From Rickettsia typhi (GTDB lineage: Bacteria > Pseudomonadota > Alphaproteobacteria > Rickettsiales > Deianiraeaceae): 10,424 nucleotides of DNA. The notes under the pieces were generated by a model. It was not told the origin of the DNA. It saw only the letters and a program-made list of their open reading frames with translations, and did not search any database. The stretch spans positions 1 through 10,424 of the forward strand of contig CAMAVG010000030.1 of assembly GCA_945861605.1 (NCBI GenBank). The letters are read 5' to 3'. Made by a program: the position numbers and the translations under genes. Of this stretch, positions 1 to 6,631 are shown in pieces. Positions within the stretch are counted from its first letter, which is position 1; each line of letters starts with the position of its first letter.

Positions 1-294
1 TCCGCGACCAAACCCGAAAAGGAGGAAGCCAAGCCTTCGCCTGTAAAAATTGAACAAAAGCCAACCCCCGAAAAACCAAAATCTTCACCAAACGATTCAC
101 CAAAAGACCGCAAAAAAGACGGAAAACCAAATGTTGATTTAAGCGTTCCTGAACTTGAAATTTCCAAAGGCGTCTCTGGAAAATCAAAAAACCACAAATC
201 CGAACCAGCCTCAATCCCAAGTGGGGAATACAAACTTGACGCAATGGACATCAACTTAGACACAATCAACAATGCAAAACTTCCTTCAATTTAG
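1..294 (+). CDS. 3' end of an unidentified gene; disordered Lys/Pro/Ser-rich C-terminal tail
   Basis: Frame 1 is open from the first base to a TAG at 292-294, giving 97 residues of a protein that begins outside the window. The visible part is hydrophilic and low in complexity. It has repeated Lys-Pro, Glu-Lys-Pro and Ser-Pro steps (for example KPEKEEAKPSP and KPTPEKPKSSP), then a more mixed acidic end (EYKLDAMDINLDTINN). No membrane segment or catalytic motif is seen, so this is probably a flexible tail after a folded domain. The reading frame overlaps the murF start by 23 bp, which implies co-transcription. In alphaproteobacteria the genes before murF are usually ftsI and murE. FtsI proteins can carry tails of this kind, so an FtsI-like division protein is one possibility. 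The sequence itself does not show this, and I leave the product unnamed. Confidence 0.7.
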   Translation, partial: SATKPEKEEAKPSPVKIEQKPTPEKPKSSPNDSPKDRKKDGKPNVDLSVPELEISKGVSGKSKNHKSEPASIPSGEYKLDAMDINLDTINNAKLPSI

Positions 295-1591
295 CCTCAA
301 CAAAACTTTCCGATTCGACAGCAGAAACTGCAAAGAAGGCTCAATTTTTATCGCACTTGAGGGCGGCGAAGTCTCCGGTTTTGAATTCGTGAATTCCGCC
401 TTTGAAAACGGCGCAATCGGCGTGATTTCCCAACTCCAGATTGATGGAATCCAAAATTTTGACATAAACACATTTCCCGAAAACCTCACACAAAATTCGA
501 AATTCAACCTTGTTGTTGAGGATTCCCTAAAATTCATTCAAGAACTCGCACACGAAAAGTTTAAATTCCTGAAGCAAAACGGCACAAAAACGATTGCGGT
601 AACTGGCTCCGTTGGAAAAACCACAACGAAAGAATTAATCGCAAACACGCTGAGCCATCACGCAGAAACATTCGCAAACTTTGGAAATTACAACAACCAC
701 ATCGGCGTTCCCGTTACGATTCTAAATTGTCCCGCGAATTGCAAATTTCTTGTTCTTGAAATGGGCATGAACCACGCCGGCGAAATTAAGGATCTAATCA
801 CACTCGCACCATGCGATTTCCGAATAATAACCAACGCAAAAGAAAACCACTCAGGCAATTTCCCAAATGGTCTTGATGGCATTCTCGAAGCAAAATTCGA
901 AATTATGGAAGGCGAAAAAACATTCAAAACATTCATAACCCACGAACTTTTCCAGCGATTTTGCCACAATCCACAATTGATTGAAAAATACTCCAAAAAC
1001 GAGATTTGCATTTTCAACGAAAAACAAAAAATTTCACATACCAACGGAAAAACTACATTTGAATATGATTCACGAAACTTCAGCGTGGAAGCAATTTATT
1101 CTGAAAATCAGACGGAAATGTTTTGCCTTGCAATTCTTGCAATTGAGAGCATTCTACAAGAGCAAATTCCTCAAATATCCCTGCAAACACTAAAAGGAAG
1201 AGGCAACATCGTTGAATGGAACGGCGTAAAAATTATGGACGAAAGCTACAACGCATCACCATCATCAATGAAAAATGCAATATCAAATTTCCAAAAAATG
1301 AATGGCTCAAAACTAGCAATTCTTGGTGATATCCGCGAACTTGGCGGCGATTCCCAGAATTTCCACAATGATATCGCCCCATTTCTTACAGGTTTTGACT
1401 GTATTCTCGTTGGCGAACACTTCGCAAAAGTTAAAATTGACGGTGCAAAATATTTCCCAAATTATGCCGAATTAAAACAGTTCTTTGATGAAAATCAAGA
1501 GTTTGCCAAGGGTTATCAAAATATCTTGGTCAAGGCATCGAATGGGACTTTGCTCTGGAAATTGTTCGACGAGGTTTTCGCAACTCAATGA
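272..1591 (+). CDS. murF: UDP-N-acetylmuramoyl-tripeptide--D-alanyl-D-alanine ligase (MurF)
   Basis: MurF is the cytoplasmic ATP-dependent ligase that adds D-Ala-D-Ala to the UDP-MurNAc-tripeptide, completing the peptidoglycan pentapeptide precursor. The 439-residue product has normal family length. The N-terminal substrate domain (about 1-105) includes FDSRNCKEGSIFIAL. The central ATPase domain has the P-loop TGSVGKTTTK (111-120), NNHIGVP (141-147), EMGMNHAGEI (163-172), His193 and Lys208 in AKFEI, the position of the carbamylated lysine. The C-terminal domain has MDESYNASPSSM (322-333), LGDIRELG (351-358) and VKASNG (420-425). The ATG at 272 lies 23 bp inside the preceding gene and has no Shine-Dalgarno sequence. 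The TGA overlaps the coaE ATG as ATGA. The block ENHSGNF replaces the more usual PAHLEGF, a mild divergence. An active peptidoglycan pathway is implied. Confidence 0.95.
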   Translation: MQNFLQFSLNKTFRFDSRNCKEGSIFIALEGGEVSGFEFVNSAFENGAIGVISQLQIDGIQNFDINTFPENLTQNSKFNLVVEDSLKFIQELAHEKFKFLKQNGTKTIAVTGSVGKTTTKELIANTLSHHAETFANFGNYNNHIGVPVTILNCPANCKFLVLEMGMNHAGEIKDLITLAPCDFRIITNAKENHSGNFPNGLDGILEAKFEIMEGEKTFKTFITHELFQRFCHNPQLIEKYSKNEICIFNEKQKISHTNGKTTFEYDSRNFSVEAIYSENQTEMFCLAILAIESILQEQIPQISLQTLKGRGNIVEWNGVKIMDESYNASPSSMKNAISNFQKMNGSKLAILGDIRELGGDSQNFHNDIAPFLTGFDCILVGEHFAKVKIDGAKYFPNYAELKQFFDENQEFAKGYQNILVKASNGTLLWKLFDEVFATQ

Positions 1592-2163
1592 AAAAAATTG
1601 CGATAACGGGCGGAGTCGCCTGCGGGAAAAGCACGGTTTTAAGGCACATTTCCAAACACTTCCCCGTTTTCAACTGCGACGAAGCCATTCGCATTTTGTA
1701 TCATCAAAGTAGTACACTTGAAGAAATAAAAAAAAAATTTACCATGGAAACATTTTTGGAGACATCTTTCAAGGAACAATTAATTCAAATTCTTTTCAAT
1801 GATAAACACGCACTTAAAATTCTGGAAGCAATTCTTTACCCAAAACTTTATAAAATGATGCACGAATTTGAACGAAAGGCAAGGCGGTTTTCCAAAATCG
1901 CGTTTTTTGAAGTCCCTCTTTTACTGGAAAAGAGCCTCGCAAGAAATTACGATAATGTAATCGTTTTACATTCCACACAATGGAAAAGAAAAAAAAATTT
2001 TCTTGAGAGAGGCGGAAACGACACAATGTTTCGCTTTTTAAATTCAAACCAATGGAGTGACGCAAAAAAAACATCTATCGCCAAAAAAAAAGACTTTACT
2101 TTAATTTCCAACCTTGGCAGAAATATTCCATATAAAAATCTGCACGAATGTACACGCATTTAA
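1588..2163 (+). CDS. coaE: Dephospho-CoA kinase (CoaE), divergent
   Basis: CoaE phosphorylates the ribose 3'-hydroxyl of dephospho-CoA, the last step of CoA synthesis, in the cytoplasm. The 191-residue product starts with a P-loop, ITGGVACGKSTV (6-17). It then shows CDEAI (30-34, normally DAD.I), LEAILYPKLYKMM (79-91, where Tyr replaces the usual His of the HP motif), FEVPLLLEKSL (107-117, the D.PLLFE block) and a basic C-terminal half with RKKNFLERGG. The region that usually carries an FG..DG..DR motif is short and not recognisable. The start codon overlaps the murF stop (ATGA), and the 3' end overlaps dnaE by 16 bp, so translation is probably coupled on both sides. The gene has four runs of eight to ten A (1728-1737, 1989-1997, 2064-2071, 2083-2091), more than its neighbours. 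The frame is intact. Identity rests on the P-loop, the PLLLE block and length; another P-loop kinase is possible but less likely. Confidence 0.85.
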   Translation: MKKIAITGGVACGKSTVLRHISKHFPVFNCDEAIRILYHQSSTLEEIKKKFTMETFLETSFKEQLIQILFNDKHALKILEAILYPKLYKMMHEFERKARRFSKIAFFEVPLLLEKSLARNYDNVIVLHSTQWKRKKNFLERGGNDTMFRFLNSNQWSDAKKTSIAKKKDFTLISNLGRNIPYKNLHECTRI

Positions 2164-5100
2164 AGCTTAAAAGTGAATATTCCATTTGCACAAGCACACT
2201 GAAAATCAAGGAAGCGGTCTCAATTGCAACAAAATACGCAATGGAATCCCTTGCAATTTGCGACGATGGCAACCTTTTCGGTTCTCTTGAATTTTCAAAC
2301 GAGTGCGTGAAATACGGCATAAAGCCCATCATTGGCGTCACAATGAAACTCCACAAACTCAACCGCGAAATCGGTGAAATCTCCCTTTACGCAAAAAACA
2401 ACGAAGGCTATGCAAACATTCTTCAAATAACCAATTCCGAATTTGCCATAAACGGAAGCGGAAATCTGCCGGTCGAAATCCTTGAAGAATTCCGCGGGGA
2501 TATCATCGTCATTTCTCCATCGATTGAAGTTCTAAAGCTCATCAACCCATTTTTCACAAAATCTGATATTTTCGCCGAAATATCTAGATTCACAAATGAA
2601 CAAGATGAAATTAAAAAGGAAGCAGATTTAATAAAATTCGCATGCGAAAATGAACTCCCAATTGTTGCCACGAATTCATCATATTTCGACAACGAAGAAC
2701 TCTTCCCTTCACAAGATGCCCTTCTGTGCGTGAAAACAGGGCGTTTCACCGTTGAAGAAGACAGGCAAATGTTCACACCAAATCATAATTTCAAAACAGA
2801 ACAAAAGTTTGAAAAACTCTTTAGGGATCTCCCATCGGCAATATCCCACGGCAATTTCATCGCGGAAAAATGCAATTATTACCCAAAGCCATCGTCGCCA
2901 ATAATGCCAAAGTTCGCAGAAAACGAAGCATTCGAATTGCAAACCCAAGCAAGGGCAGGGCTTGAAAAACGCCTTTTGGATATTGGAATGACCAAAGGCT
3001 TTGCAAAGGAAGATTACACCAAACGCCTTGAATACGAAATTGGCATTATTTCCAAAATGGGATTTGACGGATACTTCCTCATAGTCTCGGATTTCATCAA
3101 ATGGAGTAAGGAAAATGGAATCGCCGTTGGCCCGGGAAGGGGATCCGGAGTTGGTAGCTTAGTCGCATATTCGCTTTATATCACGGATCTTGACCCACTG
3201 CGATACGGTCTTTTCTTCGAGAGATTCCTCGATCCAGAGCGTGTTTCAATGCCGGATTTCGATGTCGATTTCTGCCAAGAAGAACGCCACAAAGTGATTG
3301 AGTATGTCCAGCAGAAATATGGAAGGGAGAAAGTCGCCGCTATTGTCACATTTGGAAGACTTCAAGCCCGCGCCGTTTTAAAAGATGTCGGTAGGGTTCT
3401 TCAAATTCCCTATACCGTCGTTGATAGAATCTGCAAAATGGTTCCGTTTAATCCAACTGCACCAGTCACCCTTGAGCAAGCAATTGCCATGGATAAAGAT
3501 TTACAAGAACAGAAATCCAGCGATGACACAATCGCCAATCTTCTTGAAATCGGCATGACTCTTGAAGGACTCGTTCGCCACACTTCAACCCACGCAGCCG
3601 GAATTATTATCAGCAACGACGACCTCTGCAAATCCGTCCCACTGGTGAAATCCGAAGAACAGGATATCCCCGCCGTTGGGTATTCCATGAAAATGGCAGA
3701 AATGGCCGGATTGGTAAAATTCGATTTCCTTGGTTTGAAAACTTTGACCGTCATAAAAAAAGCCTGCATTTTGGTCAAAGAAAACACTGGCGTTGAAATC
3801 ATTTTGAATAAAATTCCACTTGATGACCCCAAAACATTCGAACTCCTCCAAAATGGACTGACAAAAGGCGTTTTCCAACTTGATGCCGCAATTCCACGCG
3901 ACGCAATGAAGCAAATGAAAATTGATACCATCGATGATATCATCGCCTTAACTTCCCTTAACCGCCCCGGACCAATGGAAAACCTTCCATCGTTCATTTT
4001 GAGGAAAATCGGCAAGGAAAAAATCGTTTATCCCCACGAACTTTTTGAAGATACCCTCAAAGGCACTTATGGAATTATAATATATCAGGAGCAGGTCATC
4101 AAAATTGCCCAAGTTTTTGCGGGATACAGCTTCAGCGAAGCCGACATGCTTAGAAGGGCGATGGGTAAAAAAGACAAAGACGAAATGGAAAGGCAAAAAA
4201 CAAAATTCATCGACGGTGCCAAAAAAAATTCCGTTGAAACAAAAAAAGCCGAAGAAATTTTCGCCCTTGTTGAAAAATTCGCAGGATACGGTTTCAACAA
4301 AGCACACGCCGCAGCTTATTCCGTAATTTCATTTCACACAGCTTATTTAAAAGCACACTATCCATTAGAATTCTACACTTCGCTTTTGAACCTTGATATC
4401 GGCAATACCGATAACCTGAACATTTTCATCGCCGAAGCAAAGCACTGCGGAATTGAGTTCATCACGCCAAATGTCAATACATCAAGCACATTTTTCAAAA
4501 TTGTTGATGGCAAAATCGAATACGCGATATCCGCAATTAAGGGAGTCGGTGAAATTGCAACAACACAAATTGAAGAAGAACGAAAAAACGGAAACTTCAC
4601 AGATGTCTTTGACTTTGCGGAGCGTCTTGGAACGAAGTTTTCAAACAAAAAGGTTGTTGAAGGGTTAGCAAAAGCAGGCGGTTTTTCAAAACTCCACCCA
4701 AATACAAACGAAATTCTGCAGAATATTCAAATCATTTTAAGTTACGCGGAAAAGGAAAAAGTCGACGATTCCCAGTTCTCCCTTTTTGGCGATGCCGAGG
4801 TCAAAACTCGCCCTACAATGAAGCAAGCCCCAAAAATGACACCAAACGAGGCACTCCTCGCAGAATTTGAAGCGTTCGGATTCTACCTCTCATCGCATCC
4901 ATTGGTGAATTTCTCCGAAAGAATTGAGCGTTATGAAATCAAGTCTTTCACGCAAGTAAATGAAATGCTACCGGAGGATTCCAGCGAATTCACCGTTAAA
5001 ATGGCAGGCGTGATTAGCATTTTGAAACAACGAAGCGGCAGCCGAGGCAGATTCGCATTCTTGCATATTTCCGACCTCACCGGCGTGTTTGAAGTTGCAA

Positions 5101-5585
5101 TTTTCAAGGACGACATCATTGAAAAAAACCGCGATCTTTTGGAAGTTGGCAAGGTAATCATCATGAATGTCTCCGCCTCAAGACATGAATCCGGCAATGC
5201 AAGGTTAATCGTAAACGACCTAACTTCCATCGAAAACGATTCCAAAATCCAAGAATTCCGAGGCTCCTCCCCAAAGAAATTCTGGCCAAAAAAAGATGAC
5301 AAAAAAGAAGAAAAGCCACGCGAACTTAGCAACGCCAAATTCGAAACGCAAAATCATAATCAAATGCCACAAACACCAGTTGATGCCTCGTTCCTGCATT
5401 CCAAAAAAGTGGAAATTGACGCGGAAAATCTTGGAAATGTCAATGAGGTTTTGAGTGAAATCAAGAATTTCAAATCTGGCGAAACGCAAGTATTAATCAC
5501 GACAAAAGGCTTCAAAGTTGCCATCGGTTTTTACATAATCCCAATGGATTTCATTCGCAAAATGGGGCAGGCGGTGAAATTATGA
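2148..5585 (+). CDS. dnaE: DNA polymerase III subunit alpha (DnaE)
   Basis: DnaE is the catalytic subunit of the replicative polymerase. The 1145-residue length is typical of alphaproteobacterial DnaE1. The PHP domain (about 2-270) is degenerate: the metal-binding H-x-H block reads HLKLKSEYS (4-12) and the later DH is DD (39-40), so proofreading probably depends on a separate epsilon subunit. The polymerase core has GPGRGSGVGSLVAY (328-341), the acidic active site PDFDVDF (369-375), VKFDFLGL (523-530), LNRPGPM (604-610), YQEQV (646-650) and the AGYGFNKAHAAAYS block (712-725). A clamp-binding motif, QFSLF, is at 876-880. The OB fold is at about 948-1030, with TVKMAGVI and LHISDLTGVFEV. A Lys/Glu/Asn-rich linker (about 1038-1085) precedes a short C-terminal domain. 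The ATG at 2148 lies inside coaE and puts HLKLKSEYS at the expected N-terminus. No Shine-Dalgarno sequence is seen. The TGA overlaps the end of birA on the other strand. Confidence 0.98.
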   Translation: MYTHLKLKSEYSICTSTLKIKEAVSIATKYAMESLAICDDGNLFGSLEFSNECVKYGIKPIIGVTMKLHKLNREIGEISLYAKNNEGYANILQITNSEFAINGSGNLPVEILEEFRGDIIVISPSIEVLKLINPFFTKSDIFAEISRFTNEQDEIKKEADLIKFACENELPIVATNSSYFDNEELFPSQDALLCVKTGRFTVEEDRQMFTPNHNFKTEQKFEKLFRDLPSAISHGNFIAEKCNYYPKPSSPIMPKFAENEAFELQTQARAGLEKRLLDIGMTKGFAKEDYTKRLEYEIGIISKMGFDGYFLIVSDFIKWSKENGIAVGPGRGSGVGSLVAYSLYITDLDPLRYGLFFERFLDPERVSMPDFDVDFCQEERHKVIEYVQQKYGREKVAAIVTFGRLQARAVLKDVGRVLQIPYTVVDRICKMVPFNPTAPVTLEQAIAMDKDLQEQKSSDDTIANLLEIGMTLEGLVRHTSTHAAGIIISNDDLCKSVPLVKSEEQDIPAVGYSMKMAEMAGLVKFDFLGLKTLTVIKKACILVKENTGVEIILNKIPLDDPKTFELLQNGLTKGVFQLDAAIPRDAMKQMKIDTIDDIIALTSLNRPGPMENLPSFILRKIGKEKIVYPHELFEDTLKGTYGIIIYQEQVIKIAQVFAGYSFSEADMLRRAMGKKDKDEMERQKTKFIDGAKKNSVETKKAEEIFALVEKFAGYGFNKAHAAAYSVISFHTAYLKAHYPLEFYTSLLNLDIGNTDNLNIFIAEAKHCGIEFITPNVNTSSTFFKIVDGKIEYAISAIKGVGEIATTQIEEERKNGNFTDVFDFAERLGTKFSNKKVVEGLAKAGGFSKLHPNTNEILQNIQIILSYAEKEKVDDSQFSLFGDAEVKTRPTMKQAPKMTPNEALLAEFEAFGFYLSSHPLVNFSERIERYEIKSFTQVNEMLPEDSSEFTVKMAGVISILKQRSGSRGRFAFLHISDLTGVFEVAIFKDDIIEKNRDLLEVGKVIIMNVSASRHESGNARLIVNDLTSIENDSKIQEFRGSSPKKFWPKKDDKKEEKPRELSNAKFETQNHNQMPQTPVDASFLHSKKVEIDAENLGNVNEVLSEIKNFKSGETQVLITTKGFKVAIGFYIIPMDFIRKMGQAVKL

Positions 5586-6263
5586 AACATCGCCAAATGT
5601 TACAATTCGCTTTTCTTCGTTTTGCTTTAAAATTACGCTGAAATTTTCATTCACGCCTTCAAAAATTCCCTCAATTCCGTTGATTCTCACACTCTTCCCT
5701 TGAAAATAGTTCATTTCCTGCCATTTTTTCAGTACCCCAACCTGATTCTCATTCAAAATTTCAAGTAAGGAAGCATTAATTTTCTCTTCATTGGAGATTC
5801 CAATTCCGTGTTTTTGCAAGTGCGTTGCAGGGAAAATAGTATTTTCAGACGGACTTCCCACCACATTCACACCAATTCCTATGATCAAAAACTCGCCATG
5901 AGTTTCAATTAATATGCCACAAAATTTTTTTGGAATATCATTTTCTATGATTAGCAAATCGTTCGGCCACTTGAATTTTACATCAATATTTGGCGAAATT
6001 TCACGAAAAATTGCCAAACAAACGCATGCGGGAAGCGTGTTAAAATTCTTCACCCAAGACCTTGGAATTACAATGGAGAACATCATATTTCCAATCAACG
6101 AAACCCAATTGCGATCAAGTCTTCCACGCCCTTGCGTTTGAATTTTTGCCGTCACAATAATGTTATTTTGCATGGCATTTAGCACGGTTTTGGAATCGAT
6201 AATTCTCTTAGATTCAAGATTTGTTGAATCTATTTCAAAAAAATTTAAAATTTTACTAGACAT
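5580..6263 (-). CDS. birA: Biotin--[acetyl-CoA-carboxylase] ligase (BirA), class I without DNA-binding domain
   Basis: This enzyme makes biotinyl-5'-AMP and transfers biotin to the lysine of biotin carboxyl carrier protein. The 227-residue product starts almost directly with the catalytic domain (FFEIDSTNLESKR, 8-20), so it lacks the helix-turn-helix of E. coli BirA and should not be a repressor. Motifs in order are QTQGRGRLDRNW (42-53, the biotin and adenylate loop; Asp replaces the usual second-box Gly), KWPNDL (98-103), KKFCGILIE (112-120, containing the catalytic lysine) and IGIGVNV (128-134). The C-terminal SH3-like domain is at about 188-227 (VRINGIEGIFEGV). The ATG is the first in frame and no Shine-Dalgarno sequence is seen. 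A TATAAT on the minus strand lies 36-41 bp upstream. The gene converges on dnaE: its TAA (5582-5580) lies within the last two codons of dnaE, leaving no space for a terminator between them. Confidence 0.92.
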   Translation of the reverse strand: MSSKILNFFEIDSTNLESKRIIDSKTVLNAMQNNIIVTAKIQTQGRGRLDRNWVSLIGNMMFSIVIPRSWVKNFNTLPACVCLAIFREISPNIDVKFKWPNDLLIIENDIPKKFCGILIETHGEFLIIGIGVNVVGSPSENTIFPATHLQKHGIGISNEEKINASLLEILNENQVGVLKKWQEMNYFQGKSVRINGIEGIFEGVNENFSVILKQNEEKRIVTFGDVS

Positions 6264-6313
6264 TTGAATTTTTGGTATTTATGGTTGATTCTAAATTAAT
6301 TATACAATTGCAT
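6264..6313. promoter_or_regulatory. Divergent promoter region between birA and the small Ala-rich gene
   Basis: Only 50 bp separate the two start codons, so both promoters must sit here or extend into the genes. On the minus strand, a perfect TATAAT lies at 6304-6299 with TTGATT at 6329-6324 (19-bp spacing). This would start birA mRNA about 30 nt before its ATG. The -35 falls inside the small gene's coding sequence. On the plus strand, TATACA at 6301-6306 overlaps the birA -10. If used, it would give an almost leaderless small-protein mRNA, and no convincing -35 is seen for it. Overlapping -10 boxes would make the two promoters compete. These are consensus matches only, and the DNA is A+T-rich enough for chance hits. 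Confidence 0.35.
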
Positions 6314-6562
6314 ATGCAAAAAAAATCAATCATTATTTCAGTTATCATCGTAGCAATTATTGGTGCATACTTCATCTTCACATCAATGTCTAGCAACCAA
6401 GAATCTGCTATGGAAGCTACAACAGAAGAAACAGTTCAAGAAGCTCCTGCTGAAGGTGCTGCTGCTGAAGGTGCTGAAGTTGCTCCTGCTGAAGCTGCTG
6501 GTACACCTGCACAAGAGCCAGCTGCTGCTGAAGCTCCTGCTGCTACACCTGCTGCTAAATAA
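6314..6562 (+). CDS. Small membrane-anchored Ala/Glu/Pro-rich protein, unknown function
   Basis: I do not recognise this 82-residue protein. It starts MQKKS, followed by one strongly hydrophobic segment (IIISVIIVAIIGAYFIF, about 6-22) with two lysines before it, a typical N-in membrane anchor or uncleaved signal. The rest (about 23-82) is low-complexity and acidic: TTEETVQEAPAEGAAAEGAEVAPAE and similar, ending TPAAK, so a disordered extracytoplasmic tail is likely. The ATG at 6314 is preferred over an in-frame TTG at 6272, which would put 14 extra residues before the anchor and overlap the birA upstream region. Alanine is encoded by GCT about 20 times out of 23, whereas neighbouring genes mostly use GCA and GCC. 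This may reflect high expression or recent expansion of the repeat. The gene is monocistronic, with its own terminator. A cysteine for lipidation is absent. Confidence 0.75.
   Translation: MQKKSIIISVIIVAIIGAYFIFTSMSSNQESAMEATTEETVQEAPAEGAAAEGAEVAPAEAAGTPAQEPAAAEAPAATPAAK
6441..6559 (+). repeat. Degenerate GCT/GAA/CCT codon repeat in the small-protein gene
   Basis: This stretch consists almost entirely of GCT, GAA, CCT and GGT codons in imperfect 6- to 21-bp units. For example, GCTCCTGCTGAAG occurs at 6443 and again at 6482, and GCTGAAGGTGCT recurs. It encodes the acidic Ala-rich tail. Such tracts can change length by slippage in multiples of three without breaking the frame. Confidence 0.7.
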
Positions 6563-6586
6563 TTATATTATTTACGCAACTTGCTT

Positions 6587-6623
6587 AGAGTTTGCCTTAA
6601 TTGGCAAGCTCTGGCTTGTTTTT
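6587..6623 (+). terminator. Rho-independent terminator after the small-protein gene
   Basis: A ten-base-pair stem AGAGTTTGCC / GGCAAGCTCT with one T-G wobble and a six-base loop TTAATT (6597-6602) is followed by GGC and a T-rich tract (TTGTTTTT, 6616-6623). It begins 25 bp after the small gene's stop and ends 9 bp before metG. It should end the small-protein transcript, which means metG must have another promoter or depend on read-through. Confidence 0.78.
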
Positions 6624-6631
6624 AATAATAT

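Noticed and set aside
3410..4015. Long minus-strand open frame of 201 codons inside dnaE, with others like it
   Set aside because: These are antisense shadows of the conserved dnaE frame, with no recognisable motifs.
6272..6313. Upstream in-frame TTG start that would lengthen the small Ala-rich protein by 14 residues
   Set aside because: It would place a long hydrophilic and mixed segment before a clean Met-Gln-Lys-Lys membrane anchor and overlap the birA promoter region. The ATG at 6314 fits better.
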